Below, in pieces: positions 32,910-45,039 of a stretch of DNA of 64,000 nucleotides. The stretch lies in the NCBI GenBank assembly GCA_037349105.1, contig JAYJMM010000119.1:5343001-5407000 (forward strand), in the 5' to 3' direction. Below the pieces are notes generated by a model. It ran no database searches. It worked only from the letters and a program-made list of their open reading frames with translations, and was not told where the DNA came from. The stretch is from Limnomonas spitsbergensis (Eukaryota > Chlorophyta > Chlorophyceae > Chlamydomonadales). A program made the position numbers and the translations under genes. How positions within the stretch are numbered: position 1 is the first letter of the stretch; the number at the start of each line of letters is the position of its first letter.

Positions 32910-35900
32910 GAAATGCGGAATTTGTACGGGGAGACGGGCTGAGGAAATGCGGAATTAGTACAGGGAGACGGGCGGGGGAAGCGGAATTTGTACGGGGAGA
33001 CGGGCTGAGGAAATGCGATATTTGTACAGAGAGACGGGCTGATGAAATGCGGATTTTGTATGGGGAGACGAGCTGATAAATGCGGCATTTGTACAGGGAG
33101 ACGGGCGGGGGAAGCGGAATTTGTACGGGGAGACGGGCTGAGGAAATGCGATATTTGTACAGAGAGACGGGCTGATGAAATGCGGAATTTGTACGGGGAG
33201 ACGGGCAGAGGAAATGCGGCATTTGTACAGGGAGACGGGCGGAGGAAATGCGGAATTCGTACGGAGAGAAGGGCTGAGGAAATGCGAAATTTGGACGGAG
33301 AGACGGGCTGATGAAATGCGAAATTTGGACGGGGAGACGGGATGAGGAAATGCGAAGTTTGTATGGGGCGACTGGCTGATAAAATGCAGAATTTGTACGG
33401 GGTAACGGGCTAAGGAAACGCGGATTTGTATGGGAAGAAGGGCTGAGGAAATGAGGAATTTGTACGAGGAGACGGGCTGAGGAAATGCGGAATTTGTTAG
33501 GGGAGACGGGCTGAGGATATGCGAAATTTGTACGGGGTGACGGGCTGAGGAAATACGGAATTTGTCAGGGAGGCGGGCTGATGAAATGCAGAATTTGTAC
33601 GGGGAGACGGGTTGAGGAAATGCGGAATTTGTACGGGGAGACGGGATGAGGAAATGCGGAATTTGTACGGGGAGACAGGCTGATGAAACGCGGAATTAGG
33701 ACGGAGAGACGGGCTGATGAAATGCGTAATTTGTACGGGGAGAAGGGCTGAGTAAATGCGGAATTAGTACGGGGAGACGGGCTGATGAAATGCGGAATTT
33801 GTACATGGTGACGGGCTGAGGAAATGCGATATTTGTACAGAGAGACGGGCTGATGAAATGCGGATTTTGTATGGGGAGACGGGATGAGGAAATGCGGAAT
33901 TTTTACGGGGAGACGGGCTCTGAGGAAATGCGAAATTTGGACGGAGAGACGGGCTGAGGAAATGCGAAATTTTGACGGGGAGACAGGCTGAGGAAATACA
34001 GAATTTCTACGGGGAGACGGGCTGAGGAAATGCGGACTTTGCATGGGGAGACGGGCTAATGAAATGCGAAATTTGTGCGGGGAGACGGGCTGTGGAAATG
34101 CGGATTTTGAACGGGGAGACGGGCTGAGGAAATGCGGAATTTGTACAGGGAGACGGGCGGGGGAAATGCGGTATTTGTACGGGGAGATGGGCGGAGGAAA
34201 TGCGGAATTTGTACGGGGAGACGGGCGGAGGAAATGCGGAATTTGTACGGGGAGACGGGATACAAAATGCAAAATTTGCACTGCGAGACGGGCTCTGAGG
34301 AAATGCGGAATTTGTACGGGGAGACGGGCTGAGGAAATGCGGAATTTGTACGGGGAGAAGGGCTGAGGAAATGCGGAATTAGTACGGGGAGACGGGCTGA
34401 GGAAATGCGGAATTTGTACGGGGAGACGGGCTGAGGAAATGCGAAATTTGTATGGGGAGACGGGCTGATTAAATGCGGAATTTGTACGGAGAGACGGGCA
34501 GATGAAATGCGGAATTTGTACGGGGAGACGGGCTGATGAAATGCGGTATTTGTATAGAGAGACGGGCTGATGAAATGCGGAATTTGTACGGAGAGACGGG
34601 CTGAGGAAATGCGAAATTTGTACATGGAGACGGGCTGAGGAAATGCGAAGTTTGTACGATGAGGCGGGCTGAGGAAATACAGAATTTGCATGGTAAGACG
34701 GGCTGAGGAAATTCGGAATTTGTACGGTGAGACGGGCTGAGGAAATGCGGAATTTGTACGGGGAGACGGGCTGAGGAAATGCGGAATTTGTACGGGGAGA
34801 CGGGATACAAAATGCAAAATTTGCACTGCGAGACGGGCTCTGAGGAAATGCGGAATTTGTACGGGGAGACGGGCTGAGGAAATGCGGAATTTGTACGGGG
34901 AGAAGGGCTGAGGAAATGCGGAATTAGTACGGGGAGACGGGCTGAGGAAATGCGGAATTTGTACGGGGAGACGGGCTGAGGAAATGCGAAATTTGTATGG
35001 GGAGACGGGCTGATTAAATGCGGAATTTGTACGGAGAGACGGGCAGATGAAATGCGGAATTTGTACGGGGAGACGGGCTGATGAAATGCGGTATTTGTAT
35101 AGAGAGACGGGCTGATGAAATGCGGAATTTGTACGGATAGACGGGCTGAGGAAATGCGAAATTTGTACATGGAGACGGGCTGAGGAAATGCGAAGTTTGT
35201 ACGATGAGGCGGGCTGAGGAAATACAGAATTTGCATGGTAAGACGGGCTGAGGAAATTCGGAATTTGTACGGTGAGACGGGCTGAGGAAATGCGGAATTT
35301 GTACGGGGAGACGGGCTGAGGAAATGCGGAATTAGTACAGGGAGACGGGCGGGGGAAGCGGAATTTGTACGGGGAGACGGGCTGAGGAAATGCGATATTT
35401 GTACAGAGAGACGGGCTGATGAAATGCGGATTTTGTATGGGGAGACGAGCTGATAAATGCGGCATTTGTACAGGGAGACGGGCGGGGGAAGCGGAATTTG
35501 TACGGGGAGACGGGCTGAGGAAATGCGATATTTGTACAGAGAGACGGGCTGATGAAATGCGGAATTTGTACGGGGAGACGGGCAGAGGAAATGCGGCATT
35601 TGTACAGGGAGACGGGCGGAGGAAATGCGGAATTCGTACGGAGAGAAGGGCTGAGGAAATGCGAAATTTGGACGGAGAGACGGGCTGATGAAATGCGAAA
35701 TTTGGACGGGGAGACGGGATGAGGAAATGCGAAGTTTGTATGGGGCGACCGGCTGATAAAATGCAGAATTTGTACGGGGTAACGGGCTAAGGAAACGCGG
35801 ATTTGTACGGGGAGAAGGGCTGAGGAAATGAGGAATTTGTACGAGGAGACGGGCTGAGGAAATGCGGAATTTGTTAGGGGAGACGGGCTGAGGATATGCG

Positions 35901-37707
35901 AAATTTGTACGGGGTGACGGGCTGAGGAAATACGGAATTTGTCAGGGAGGCGGGCTGATGAAATGCAGAATTTGTACGGGGAGACGGGTTGAGGAAATGC
36001 GGAATTTGTACGGGGAGACGGGATGAGGAAATGCGGAATTTGTACGGGGAGACAGGCTGATGAAACGCGGAATTAGGACGGAGAGACGGGCTGATGAAAT
36101 GCGTAATTTGTACGGGGAGAAGGGCTGAGTAAATGCGGAATTAGTACGGGGAGACGGGCTGATGAAATGCGGAATTTGTACATGGTGACGGGCTGAGGAA
36201 ATGCGATATTTGTACAGAGAGACGGGCTAATGAAATGCGGATTTTGTATGGGGAGACGGGATGAGGAAATGCGGAATTTTTACGGGGAGACGGGCTCTGA
36301 GGAAATGCGAAATTTGGACGGAGAGACGGGCTGAGGAAATGCGAAATTTTGACGGGGAGACAGGCTGAGGAAATACAGAATTTCTACGGGGAGACGGGCT
36401 GAGGAAATGCGGACTTTGCATGGGGAGACGGGCTAATGAAATGCGAAATTTGTGCGGGGAGACGGGCTGTGGAAATGCGGATTTTGAACGGGGAGACGGG
36501 CTGAGGAAATGCGGAATTTGTACAGGGAGACGGGCGGGGGAAATGCGGTATTTGTACGGGGAGATGGGCGGAGGAAATGCGGAATTTGTACGGGGAGACG
36601 GGCGGAGGAAATGCGGAATTTGTACGGGGAGACGGGATACAAAATGCAAAATTTGCACTGCGAGACGGGCTCTGAGGAAATGCGGAATTTGTACGGGGAG
36701 ACGGGCTGAGGAAATGCGGAATTTGTACGGGGAGAAGGGCTGAGGAAATGCGGAATTAGTACGGGGAGACGGGCTGAGGAAATGCGGAATTTGTACGGGG
36801 AGACGGGCTGAGGAAATGCGAAATTTGTATGGGGAGACGGGCTGATTAAATGCGGAATTTGTACGGAGAGACGGGCAGATGAAATGCGGAATTTGTACGG
36901 GGAGACGGGCTGATGAAATGCGGTATTTGTATAGAGAGACGGGCTGATGAAATGCGGAATTTGTACGGAGAGACGGGCTGAGGAAATGCGAAATTTGTAC
37001 ATGGAGACGGGCTGAGGAAATGCGAAGTTTGTACGATGAGGCGGGCTGAGGAAATACAGAATTTGCATGGTAAGACGGGCTGAGGAAATTCGGAATTTGT
37101 ACGGTGAGACGGGCTGAGGAAATGCGGAATTTGTACGGGGAGACGGGCTGAGGAAATGCGGAATTTGTACGGGGAGACGGGATACAAAATGCAAAATTTG
37201 CACTGCGAGACGGGCTCTGAGGAAATGCGGAATTTGTACGGGGAGACGGGCTGAGGAAATGCGGAATTTGTACGGGGAGAAGGGCTGAGGAAATGCGGAA
37301 TTAGTACGGGGAGACGGGCTGAGGAAATGCGGAATTTGTACGGGGAGACGGGCTGAGGAAATGCGAAATTTGTATGGGGAGACGGGCTGATTAAATGCGG
37401 AATTTGTACGGAGAGACGGGCAGATGAAATGCGGAATTTGTACGGGGAGACGGGCTGATGAAATGCGGTATTTGTATAGAGAGACGGGCTGATGAAATGC
37501 GGAATTTGTACGGAGAGACGGGCTGAGGAAATGCGAAATTTGTACATGGAGACGGGCTGAGGAAATGCGAAGTTTGTACGATGAGGCGGGCTGAGGAAAT
37601 ACAGAATTTGCATGGTAAGACGGGCTGAGGAAATTCGGAATTTGTACGGTGAGACGGGCTGAGGAAATGCGGAATTTGTACGGGGAGACGGGCTGAGGAA
37701 ATGCGGA
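32910..37707. repeat. Higher-order repeat, period 2,377 bp, two copies
   Basis: Markers repeat exactly 2,377 bp apart: ATTAGTACAG at 32954 and 35331, TACAAAATGC at 34261 and 36638, and the AGCTGATAAATGCGG variant near 33069 and 35446. Only scattered differences are seen (for example near 33429 and 35806). A nested 545-bp period is also present: TACAAAATGC at 34261 and 34806, and again at 36638 and 37183. The nested duplication therefore came first and the 2,377-bp block was copied afterwards. Confidence 0.9.
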
Positions 37708-37751
37708 ATTTGTACGGGGAGACGGGCTGAGGAAATGCGGAATTTGTACGG

Positions 37752-37759
37752 GGAGACGG
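37752..37759. repeat. Left 8-bp target-site duplication (GGAGACGG)
   Basis: The same 8 bp recur at 39876-39883. With one copy removed, the flanks rejoin as a perfect 34-bp array unit (GTACGGGGAGACGG then GCTGAGGAAATGCGG). Confidence 0.95.
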
Positions 37760-37942
37760 CAGTGCTGTGCTGACTTACGGTTCGTGAAATTACGGTTTGC
37801 GCTGACGGTGCAAATTGCGCGCAATTTACCAGCGCCTCCCAAAAGTACCGCAATTACGGTAAAATTGCTTACGGCGTAATTACAGTTCAAATCTCAGTAA
37901 TCGACCGGAAATAGTGTTTTTGACGAGAAATCTACCCAATCC

Positions 37943-39382
37943 GATTTATTCGCAGCGGCCTCTTCAATGCTGAGTTATGTAGCGTGGTGCCCAAGGACTG
38001 CTGGCCGCATGATAAATTTCAGAACAGCCTCAACAAAGCTTGCTGTTATGGACTAAGCTCTGAAGGACACATGCTGTATGTTATAGGCATGGCCTGTACC
38101 AAGTTTCGCTGTTAAGGTACTGGATTTATTCGCAGCGGCCTCTTCAATGCTGAGTTATGTAGCGTGGTGCCCAAGGACTGCTGGCCGCATGATAAATTTC
38201 AGAACAGCCTCAACAAAGCTTGCTGTTATGGACTAAGCTCTGAAGGACACATGCTGTGTGTTATAGGCATGGCCTGTACCAAGTTTCTTTGTCAAGGTAC
38301 TGGATTTATTCGCAGCGGCCTCTTCAATGCTGAGTTATGTAGCGTGGTGCCCAAGGAATGCTGGCCGCATGATAAATTTCAGAACAGCCTCAACAAAGCT
38401 TGCTGTTATGGACTAAGCTCTGAAGGACACATGCTGTATGTTATAGGCATGGCCTGTACCAAGTTTCGCTGTTAAGGTACTGGATTTATTCGCAGCGGCC
38501 TCTTCAATGCTGAGTTATGTAGCGTGGTGCCCAAGGACTGCTGGCCGCATGATAAATTTCAAAACAGCCTCAACAAAGCTTGCTGTTATGGACTAAGCTC
38601 TGAAGGACACATGCTGTATGTTATAGGCATGGCCTGTACCAAGTTTCGCTGTTAAGGTACTGGATTTATTCGCAGCGGCCTCTTCAATGCTGAGTTATGT
38701 AGCGTGGTGCCCAAGGACTGCTGGCCGCATGATAAAATTCAGAACAGCCTCAACAAAGCTTGCTGTTATGGACTAAGCTCTGAAGGACACATGCTGTATG
38801 TTATAGGCATGGCCTGTACCAAGTTTCGCTGTTAAGGTACTGGATTTATTCGCAGCGGCCTCTTCAATGCTGAGTTATGTAGCGTGGTGCCCAAGGACTG
38901 CTGGCCGCATGATAAATTTCAAAACAGCCTCAACAAAGCTTGCTGTTATGGACTAAGCTCTGAAGGACACATGCTGTATGTTATAGGCATGGCCTGTACC
39001 AAGTTTCGCTGTTAAGGTACTGGATTTATTCGCAGCGGCCTCTTCAATGCTGAGTTATGTAGCGTGGTGCCCAAGGACTGTTGGCCGCATGATAAATTTC
39101 AGAACAACCTCAACAAAGCTTGCTGTTATGGACTAAGCTCTGAAGGACACATGCTGTATGTTATAGGCATGGCCTGTACCAAGTTTCGCTGTTAAGGTAC
39201 TGGATTTATTCGCAGCGGCCTCTTCATTGCTGAGTTATGTAGCGTGGTGCCCAAGGACTGCTGGCCGCATGATAAATTTCAGAACAACCTCAATAAAGCT
39301 TGCTGTTATGGACTAAGCTCTGAAGGACACATGCTGTATGTTATAGGCATGGCCTGTACCAAGTTTCGCTGTCAATGTACTG
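37943..39382 (+). repeat. 180-bp tandem repeat, exactly eight units
   Basis: Units start at 37943 and every 180 bp after that (last 39203-39382, total 1,440 bp), each beginning GATTTATTCGCAGCGG. The units differ by only a few bases each. As 180 is a multiple of three, one plus-strand frame runs 60 codons per unit and stops at a TAA near the unit end in most units. Unit 2 reads CAA instead, giving a 103-codon frame at 38164-38475. The frame has six cysteines per unit, but both silent and replacement changes occur and no start or promoter is evident. It is best treated as satellite DNA. Confidence 0.95.
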
Positions 39383-39864
39383 GACTGTAGCCCGTGCCCG
39401 TCGGTCACTTCGTTTCGTCCACACCTCAACCACATCATGGTCAAATGCTCACACAGCAATCACCAGGAGCCCATGACTGATACTCTGAAGACGCACTTGT
39501 TAATTATATTTTGAGTCATACATACTTATGCTCTAGACATGACGATATAAGAGAATACTCCTACGCAAGATGTTGAGGAACATCCTGGTCGAGCATGGGA
39601 AACTAGTGCAAAAGTACGTGTGATAACCAGCTGGCTTCCCAATTTACTCCTCCACGGTGAACTGGTGATACATTAAGGTGCGCGCTGCATGGTTGAAGCC
39701 CCGGCTGGTCAGAAACCTAAGCGGAACCTAGTTGCGGACTTGCGGTCTAGATTACACCTCTTTCTTAATTGCATGCAAGCTAAAAAGCCTTACTTGCGCG
39801 CAATTGCGCGTTACGCCGTAATTGACCGTAATTACTTACACAAAAAACGGATTACGGCGTAATC
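39383..39864. other. Single-copy right arm of the hAT-type element
   Basis: No gene is seen. The last 90 bp contain the subterminal TTACGG/CCGTAA motifs and a GCGCGCAATTGCGCG palindrome-like run that mirrors GCAAATTGCGCGCAATTT on the left arm. Confidence 0.6.
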
Positions 39865-39883
39865 GCACAGCACTGGGAGACGG
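39865..39883. repeat. Right terminal inverted repeat and target duplication
   Basis: GCACAGCACTG (39865-39875) is the reverse complement of the left end. GGAGACGG (39876-39883) is the second target copy. Confidence 0.95.
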
Positions 39884-40609
39884 GCTGAGGAAATGCGGAA
39901 TTTGTATGTATGGGGAGACGGGCTGATTAAATGCGGAATTTGTACGGAGAGACGGGCTGATGAAATGCGGAATTTGTACGGGGAGACGGGCTGAGGAAAT
40001 GCGGAATTTGTATAGAGAGACGGGCTGATGAAATGCGGAATTTGCACGGGGAGACGGGATGAGGAAATGCGAAATTTGTATGGGGAGACGGGCTGATTAA
40101 ATGCGGAATTTGTACGGGGAGACGGGCTGAGGAAATGCGGAATTTGTACGGGGAAACGGGCTGATGAAATGCGGAATGTGTATAGAGATACGGGCTAATG
40201 AAATGCGGAATGTGTACGGAAACACGGGCTGAGGAAATGCGAAATTTGTACATGGAGACGGGCTGAGGAAATGCGAAGTTTGTACGGGGAGGCGGGCTGA
40301 GGAAATACAGAATTTGTACGGGGAGACGGGCTGAGGAAATGCGGAATTTGTACGGGGAGACGGGCTAATGAAATGCGAAATTTGTACGGGGAGACGGGCT
40401 GAGGACATGCGGAATTTGCATGGGGAGACGGGCTGAGGAAATGCGAAATTTGTATGGGGAGACGGGCTGAGGAAATGCGGAATTTGTACGGGGAGACGGG
40501 CTGATGAAATGCGGAATTTGTACGGGGAGACGGGCTGAGGAAACGCGGTATGTACGGGGAGACGGGATGAGGCAATGCGGAATTAGGACGGAGAGACGGG
40601 CTGATGAAA

Positions 40610-43600
40610 TGCGGAATTTGTACGGGGAGACGGGCTAATGAAATGCGAAATTTGTACGGGGAGACGGGCTCTGACGAAATGCGGAATTTGTACGGGGAGA
40701 CGGGCTGAGGAAATGCGAAATTTGTACGGGGAGAAAGGTTGAGGAAATGCGGAATTAGTACGGGGAGACGGGCTGAGGAAATGCGGAATTTATACGGGGA
40801 GACGGGCTGAGGAAATGCGGAATTTGTATGTATGGGGAGACGGGCTGATTAAATGCGGAATTTGTACGGAGAGACGGGCTGATGAAATGCGGAATTTGTA
40901 CGGGGAGACGGGCTGAGGAAATGCGGAATTTGTATAGAGAGACGGGCTGATGAAATGCGGAATTTGCACGGGGAGACGGGATGAGGAAATACGAAATTTG
41001 TATGGGGAGACGGGCTGATTAAATGCGGAATTTGTACGGGGAGACGGGCTGATGAAATGCGGAATTTGTACGGGGAGACGGGCTGAGGAAATGCGGAATT
41101 TGTATAGAGATACGGGCTAATGAAATGCGGAATTTGTACGGAAACACGGGCTGAGGAAATGCGAAATTTGTACATGGAGACGGGCTGAGGAAATGCGAAG
41201 TTTGTACGGGGAGGCGGGCTGAGGAAATACAGAATTTGTACGGGGAGACGGGCTGAGGAAATGCGGAATTTGTACGGGGAGAACGGGCTAATGAAATGCG
41301 AAATTTGTACGGGGAGACGGGCTGAGGACATGCGGAATTTGCATGGGGAGACGGGCTGAGGAAATGCGAAATTTGTATGGGGAGACGGCCTGAGGAAATG
41401 CGGAATTTGTACGGGGAGACGGGCTGATGAAATGCGGAATTTGTACGGGGAGACGGGATGAGGAAACGCGGTATGTACGGGGAGACGGGATGAGGAAATG
41501 CGGAATTAGGACGGAGAGACGGGCTGATGAAATGCGGAATAAGGACGGAGAGACCGGCTGATGAAATGCCGAATTTGTACGGGGAGACGGGATGAGGAAA
41601 CGCGAAATTTGTACGGGGAGACGGGCTCTGAGGAAATGCGGAATTTGTACGGGGAGACGGGCGGGGGAAATGCGGAATTTGTACGGGGAGACGGGCTGAT
41701 GAAATGCGGAATTTGTATAGAGAGACGGGCTGATGAAATGCGGAATTTTTACGGAGAGACGGGCTGAGGAAATGTGAAATTTGTACATGGAGACGGGCTG
41801 AGGATATGCGAAGTTTGTACGGGGAGGCGGGCTGAGTAAATACAGAATTTGCATGGAAAGGCGGGCTGAGGAAATGCGAAATTTGTACGGGGAGACGGGC
41901 TAAGGAAATGCGGAATTTGTAAGGGGAGACGGGCTGAGGATATGCGAAATTTGTACGGGGTGACGGGCTGAGGAAAGGTGAAGTTTGTATGGGGAGACGG
42001 GCTGATGAAATGCGGAATTTGTACGGGGAGACGGGCTGAGGAAATGCGGAATTTGTACGGGGAGACGGGCTAAGGAAATGCGATATTTGTACAGAGAGAC
42101 GGGCTGATGAAATGCGGAATTTGTACGGGGAGACGGGCTGAGAAAATGCGAAATTTGTACGGGGAGACGGGCTGAGGAAATGCGGAATTCGTACGGGGAG
42201 ACGGGCTGATGAAATGCGGAATTTGTACGGGGAGACGGGCTAATGAAATGCGAAATTTGTACGGGGAGACGGGCTCTGACGAAATGCGGAATTTGTACGG
42301 GGAGACGGGCTGAGGAAATGCGAAATTTGTACGGGGAGAAAGGTTGAGGAAATGCGGAATTAGTACGGGGAGACGGGCTGAGGAAATGCGGAATTTATAC
42401 GGGGAGACGGGCTGAGGAAATGCGGAATTTGTATGTATGGGGAGACGGGCTGATTAAATGCGGAATTTGTACGGAGAGACGGGCTGATGAAATGCGGAAT
42501 TTGTACGGGGAGACGGGCTGAGGAAATGCGGAATTTGTATAGAGAGACGGGCTGATGAAATGCGGAATTTGCACGGGGAGACGGGATGAGGAAATGCGAA
42601 ATTTGTATGGGGAGACGGGCTGATTAAATGCGGAATTTGTACGGGGAGACGGGCTGATGAAATGCGGAATTTGTACGGGGAGACGGGCTGAGGAAATGCG
42701 GAATTTGTATAGAGATACGGGCTAATGAAATGCGGAATTTGTACGGAAACACGGGCTGAGGAAATGCGAAATTTGTACATGGAGACGGGCTGAGGAAATG
42801 CGAAGTTTGTACGGGGAGGCGGGCTGAGGAAATACAGAATTTGTACGGGGAGACGGGCTGAGGAAATGCGGAATTTGTACGGGGAGAACGGGCTAATGAA
42901 ATGCGAAATTTGTACGGGGAGACGGGCTGAGGACATGCGGAATTTGCATGGGGAGACGGGCTGAGGAAATGCGAAATTTGTATGGGGAGACGGCCTGAGG
43001 AAATGCGGAATTTGTACGGGGAGACGGGCTGATGAAATGCGGAATTTGTACGGGGAGACGGGCTGAGGAAACGCGGTATGTACGGGGAGACGGGATGAGG
43101 AAATGCGGAATTAGGACGGAGAGACGGGCTGATGAAATGCGGAATAAGGACGGAGAGACCGGCTGATGAAATGCCGAATTTGTACGGGGAGACGGGATGA
43201 GGAAACGCGAAATTTGTACGGGGAGACGGGCTCTGAGGAAATGCGGAATTTGTACGGGGAGACGGGCGGGGGAAATGCGGAATTTGTACGGGGAGACGGG
43301 CTGATGAAATGCGGAATTTGTATAGAGAGACGGGCTGATGAAATGCGGAATTTTTACGGAGAGACGGGCTGAGGAAATGTGAAATTTGTACATGGAGACG
43401 GGCTGAGGATATGCGAAGTTTGTACGGGGAGGCGGGCTGAGTAAATACAGAATTTGCATGGAAAGGCGGGCTGAGGAAATGCGAAATTTGTACGGGGAGA
43501 CGGGCTAAGGAAATGCGGAATTTGTAAGGGGAGACGGGCTGAGGATATGCGAAATTTGTACGGGGTGACGGGCTGAGGAAAGGTGAAGTTTGTATGGGGA

Positions 43601-43820
43601 GACGGGCTGATGAAATGCGGAATTTGTACGGGGAGACGGGCTGAGGAAATGCGGAATTTGTACGGGGAGACGGGCTAAGGAAATGCGAAATTTGTACAGA
43701 GAGACGGGCTGATGAAATGCGGAATTTGTACGGGGAGACGGGCTGAGGAAATGCGAAATTTGTACGGGGAGACGGGCTGAGGAAATGCGGAATTTGTACG
43801 GGGAGACGGGCTGAGGAAAT
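40610..43820. repeat. Higher-order repeat, period 1,605 bp, two copies
   Basis: CTGACGAAATGCGG occurs at 40671 and 42276. The aberrant GAACGGGCTAATG unit and the CTTAT/AAGGACGG variants repeat at the same spacing. The second copy degrades after about 43700. Confidence 0.85.
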
Positions 43821-45039
43821 GCGGAATTTGTACGGGGAGACGGGCTAATGAAATGCGAAATTTGTACGGGGAGACGGGCTGAGGAAATGCGAAATTTGTA
43901 TGGGGAGACGGGCTGAGGAAATGCGAAATTTGTACGGGGAGACGGGCTGAGGAAATGCGGAATTCCTACGGGGAGACGGTCTGAGGAAATGCAAAATTTG
44001 TACAGGGAGACGGGCTGATGAAATGCGGAATTTGTACAGGGAGACGGGCTGAGGAAATGCGGAATTTCCACGGGGAGACGGGCTGATGAAATGCGGAATT
44101 TGTACAAGAGACGGGCTGAGGAAATGCGGAATTCATACGGGTAGACGGGCTGAGGAAATGCGAAATTTGTACAGAGAGACGGGCTGATGAAATGCGGAAT
44201 TTGTACGGGGAGACGGGCTGAGGAAATGCGAAGTTTGTACGGGGAGGCGGGCTGAGGAAATACAGAATTTGTACGGGGAGACGGGCTGAGGAAATGCGGA
44301 ATTTGTACGGGGAGACGGGCTAATGAAATGCGAAATTTGTACGGGGAGACGGACTGAGGAAATGCGGAATTTGTAAGGGGAGACGGGCTGAGGATATGCG
44401 AAATTTGTACGGGGTGACGGGCTGAGGAAAGGTGAAGTTTGTATGGGGAGACGGGCTGATGAAATGCGGAATTTGTACAAGGAGACGGGCTGAGGAAGTG
44501 CGGAATTTGTACGGGGAGACGGGCTGAGGAAATGCGAAATTTGTACAGAGAGACGGGCTGATGAAATACGGAATTTGTACGGGGAGACGGGCTGAGGAAA
44601 TGCGAAATTTGTACGGGGAGACGGGCTGAGGAAATGCGGAATTCGTTCGGGGAGACGGGATGAGGAAATGCGGAATTTGTATGGGGAGACGGGCTCTGAG
44701 GAAATGCGGAATTCGTACGGGGAGACGGGATGAGGAAATGCGGAATTAGGACGGAGAGATGGGCTGATGAAATGCGGAATTAGGACGGAGAGACAGGCCG
44801 ATGAAATGCGGAATTTGTACGGGGAGACGGGATGAGGAAATGCGGAATTTGTACGGGGAGACGGGCTCTGAGGAAATGCGGAATTTCCACGGGGAGACGG
44901 GCTGAGGAAATGCGTAATTTGTATGGGGAGAAGGGCTGAGGAAATGCGGAATTAGTACGGGGAGACGGGCTGAGGAAATGCGGAATTTGTACGGGGAGAC
45001 GGGCTGAGGAAATGCGGAATTTGTATGGGGAGACGGGCT

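Larger units (their letters stand above)
31477..37759 (-). repeat. 34-bp minisatellite array with higher-order repeats
   Basis: About 184 units with the C-rich strand on minus. A local period of 441 bp is visible early on (ATTAGGTCGG at 31631 and 32072). From about 32910 the array is a tandem higher-order repeat of period 2,377 bp, listed separately. It is cut at 37759 by the inserted element and resumes at 39876. Confidence 0.97.
37760..39875. mobile_element. Non-autonomous hAT-type element carrying 180-bp repeats
   Basis: The element is 2,116 bp. Its ends are inverted repeats: CAGTGCTGTGC at 37760-37770 and its exact reverse complement at 39865-39875. It is flanked by the perfect 8-bp duplication GGAGACGG. 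An 8-bp duplication with CAGNG-type ends is the hallmark of the hAT superfamily. Subterminal TTACGG motifs lie at 37775, 37790, 37854 and 37869 on the left. TTACGG or CCGTAA lies at 39816, 39826 and 39852 on the right, as expected for transposase binding sites. No transposase is encoded. The interior holds eight tandem 180-bp repeats plus about 170 bp and 480 bp of single-copy flanks. The clean fit to the array unit shows that it inserted after the array formed. Confidence 0.93.

Noticed and set aside
34043..36743. Plus-strand RNLYGETG / GICTGRRA frames
   Set aside because: These are the complementary strand of the same minisatellite, broken often by stops.
37860..37895. tRNA gene suggested by GTTCAAATC
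   Set aside because: No acceptor stem, anticodon arm or A box can be formed around it. It lies in the subterminal region of the hAT-type element.
37943..39382. Centromeric 180-bp satellite
   Set aside because: The length is typical, but there are only eight units and they lie wholly inside an element with terminal inverted repeats and a target duplication.
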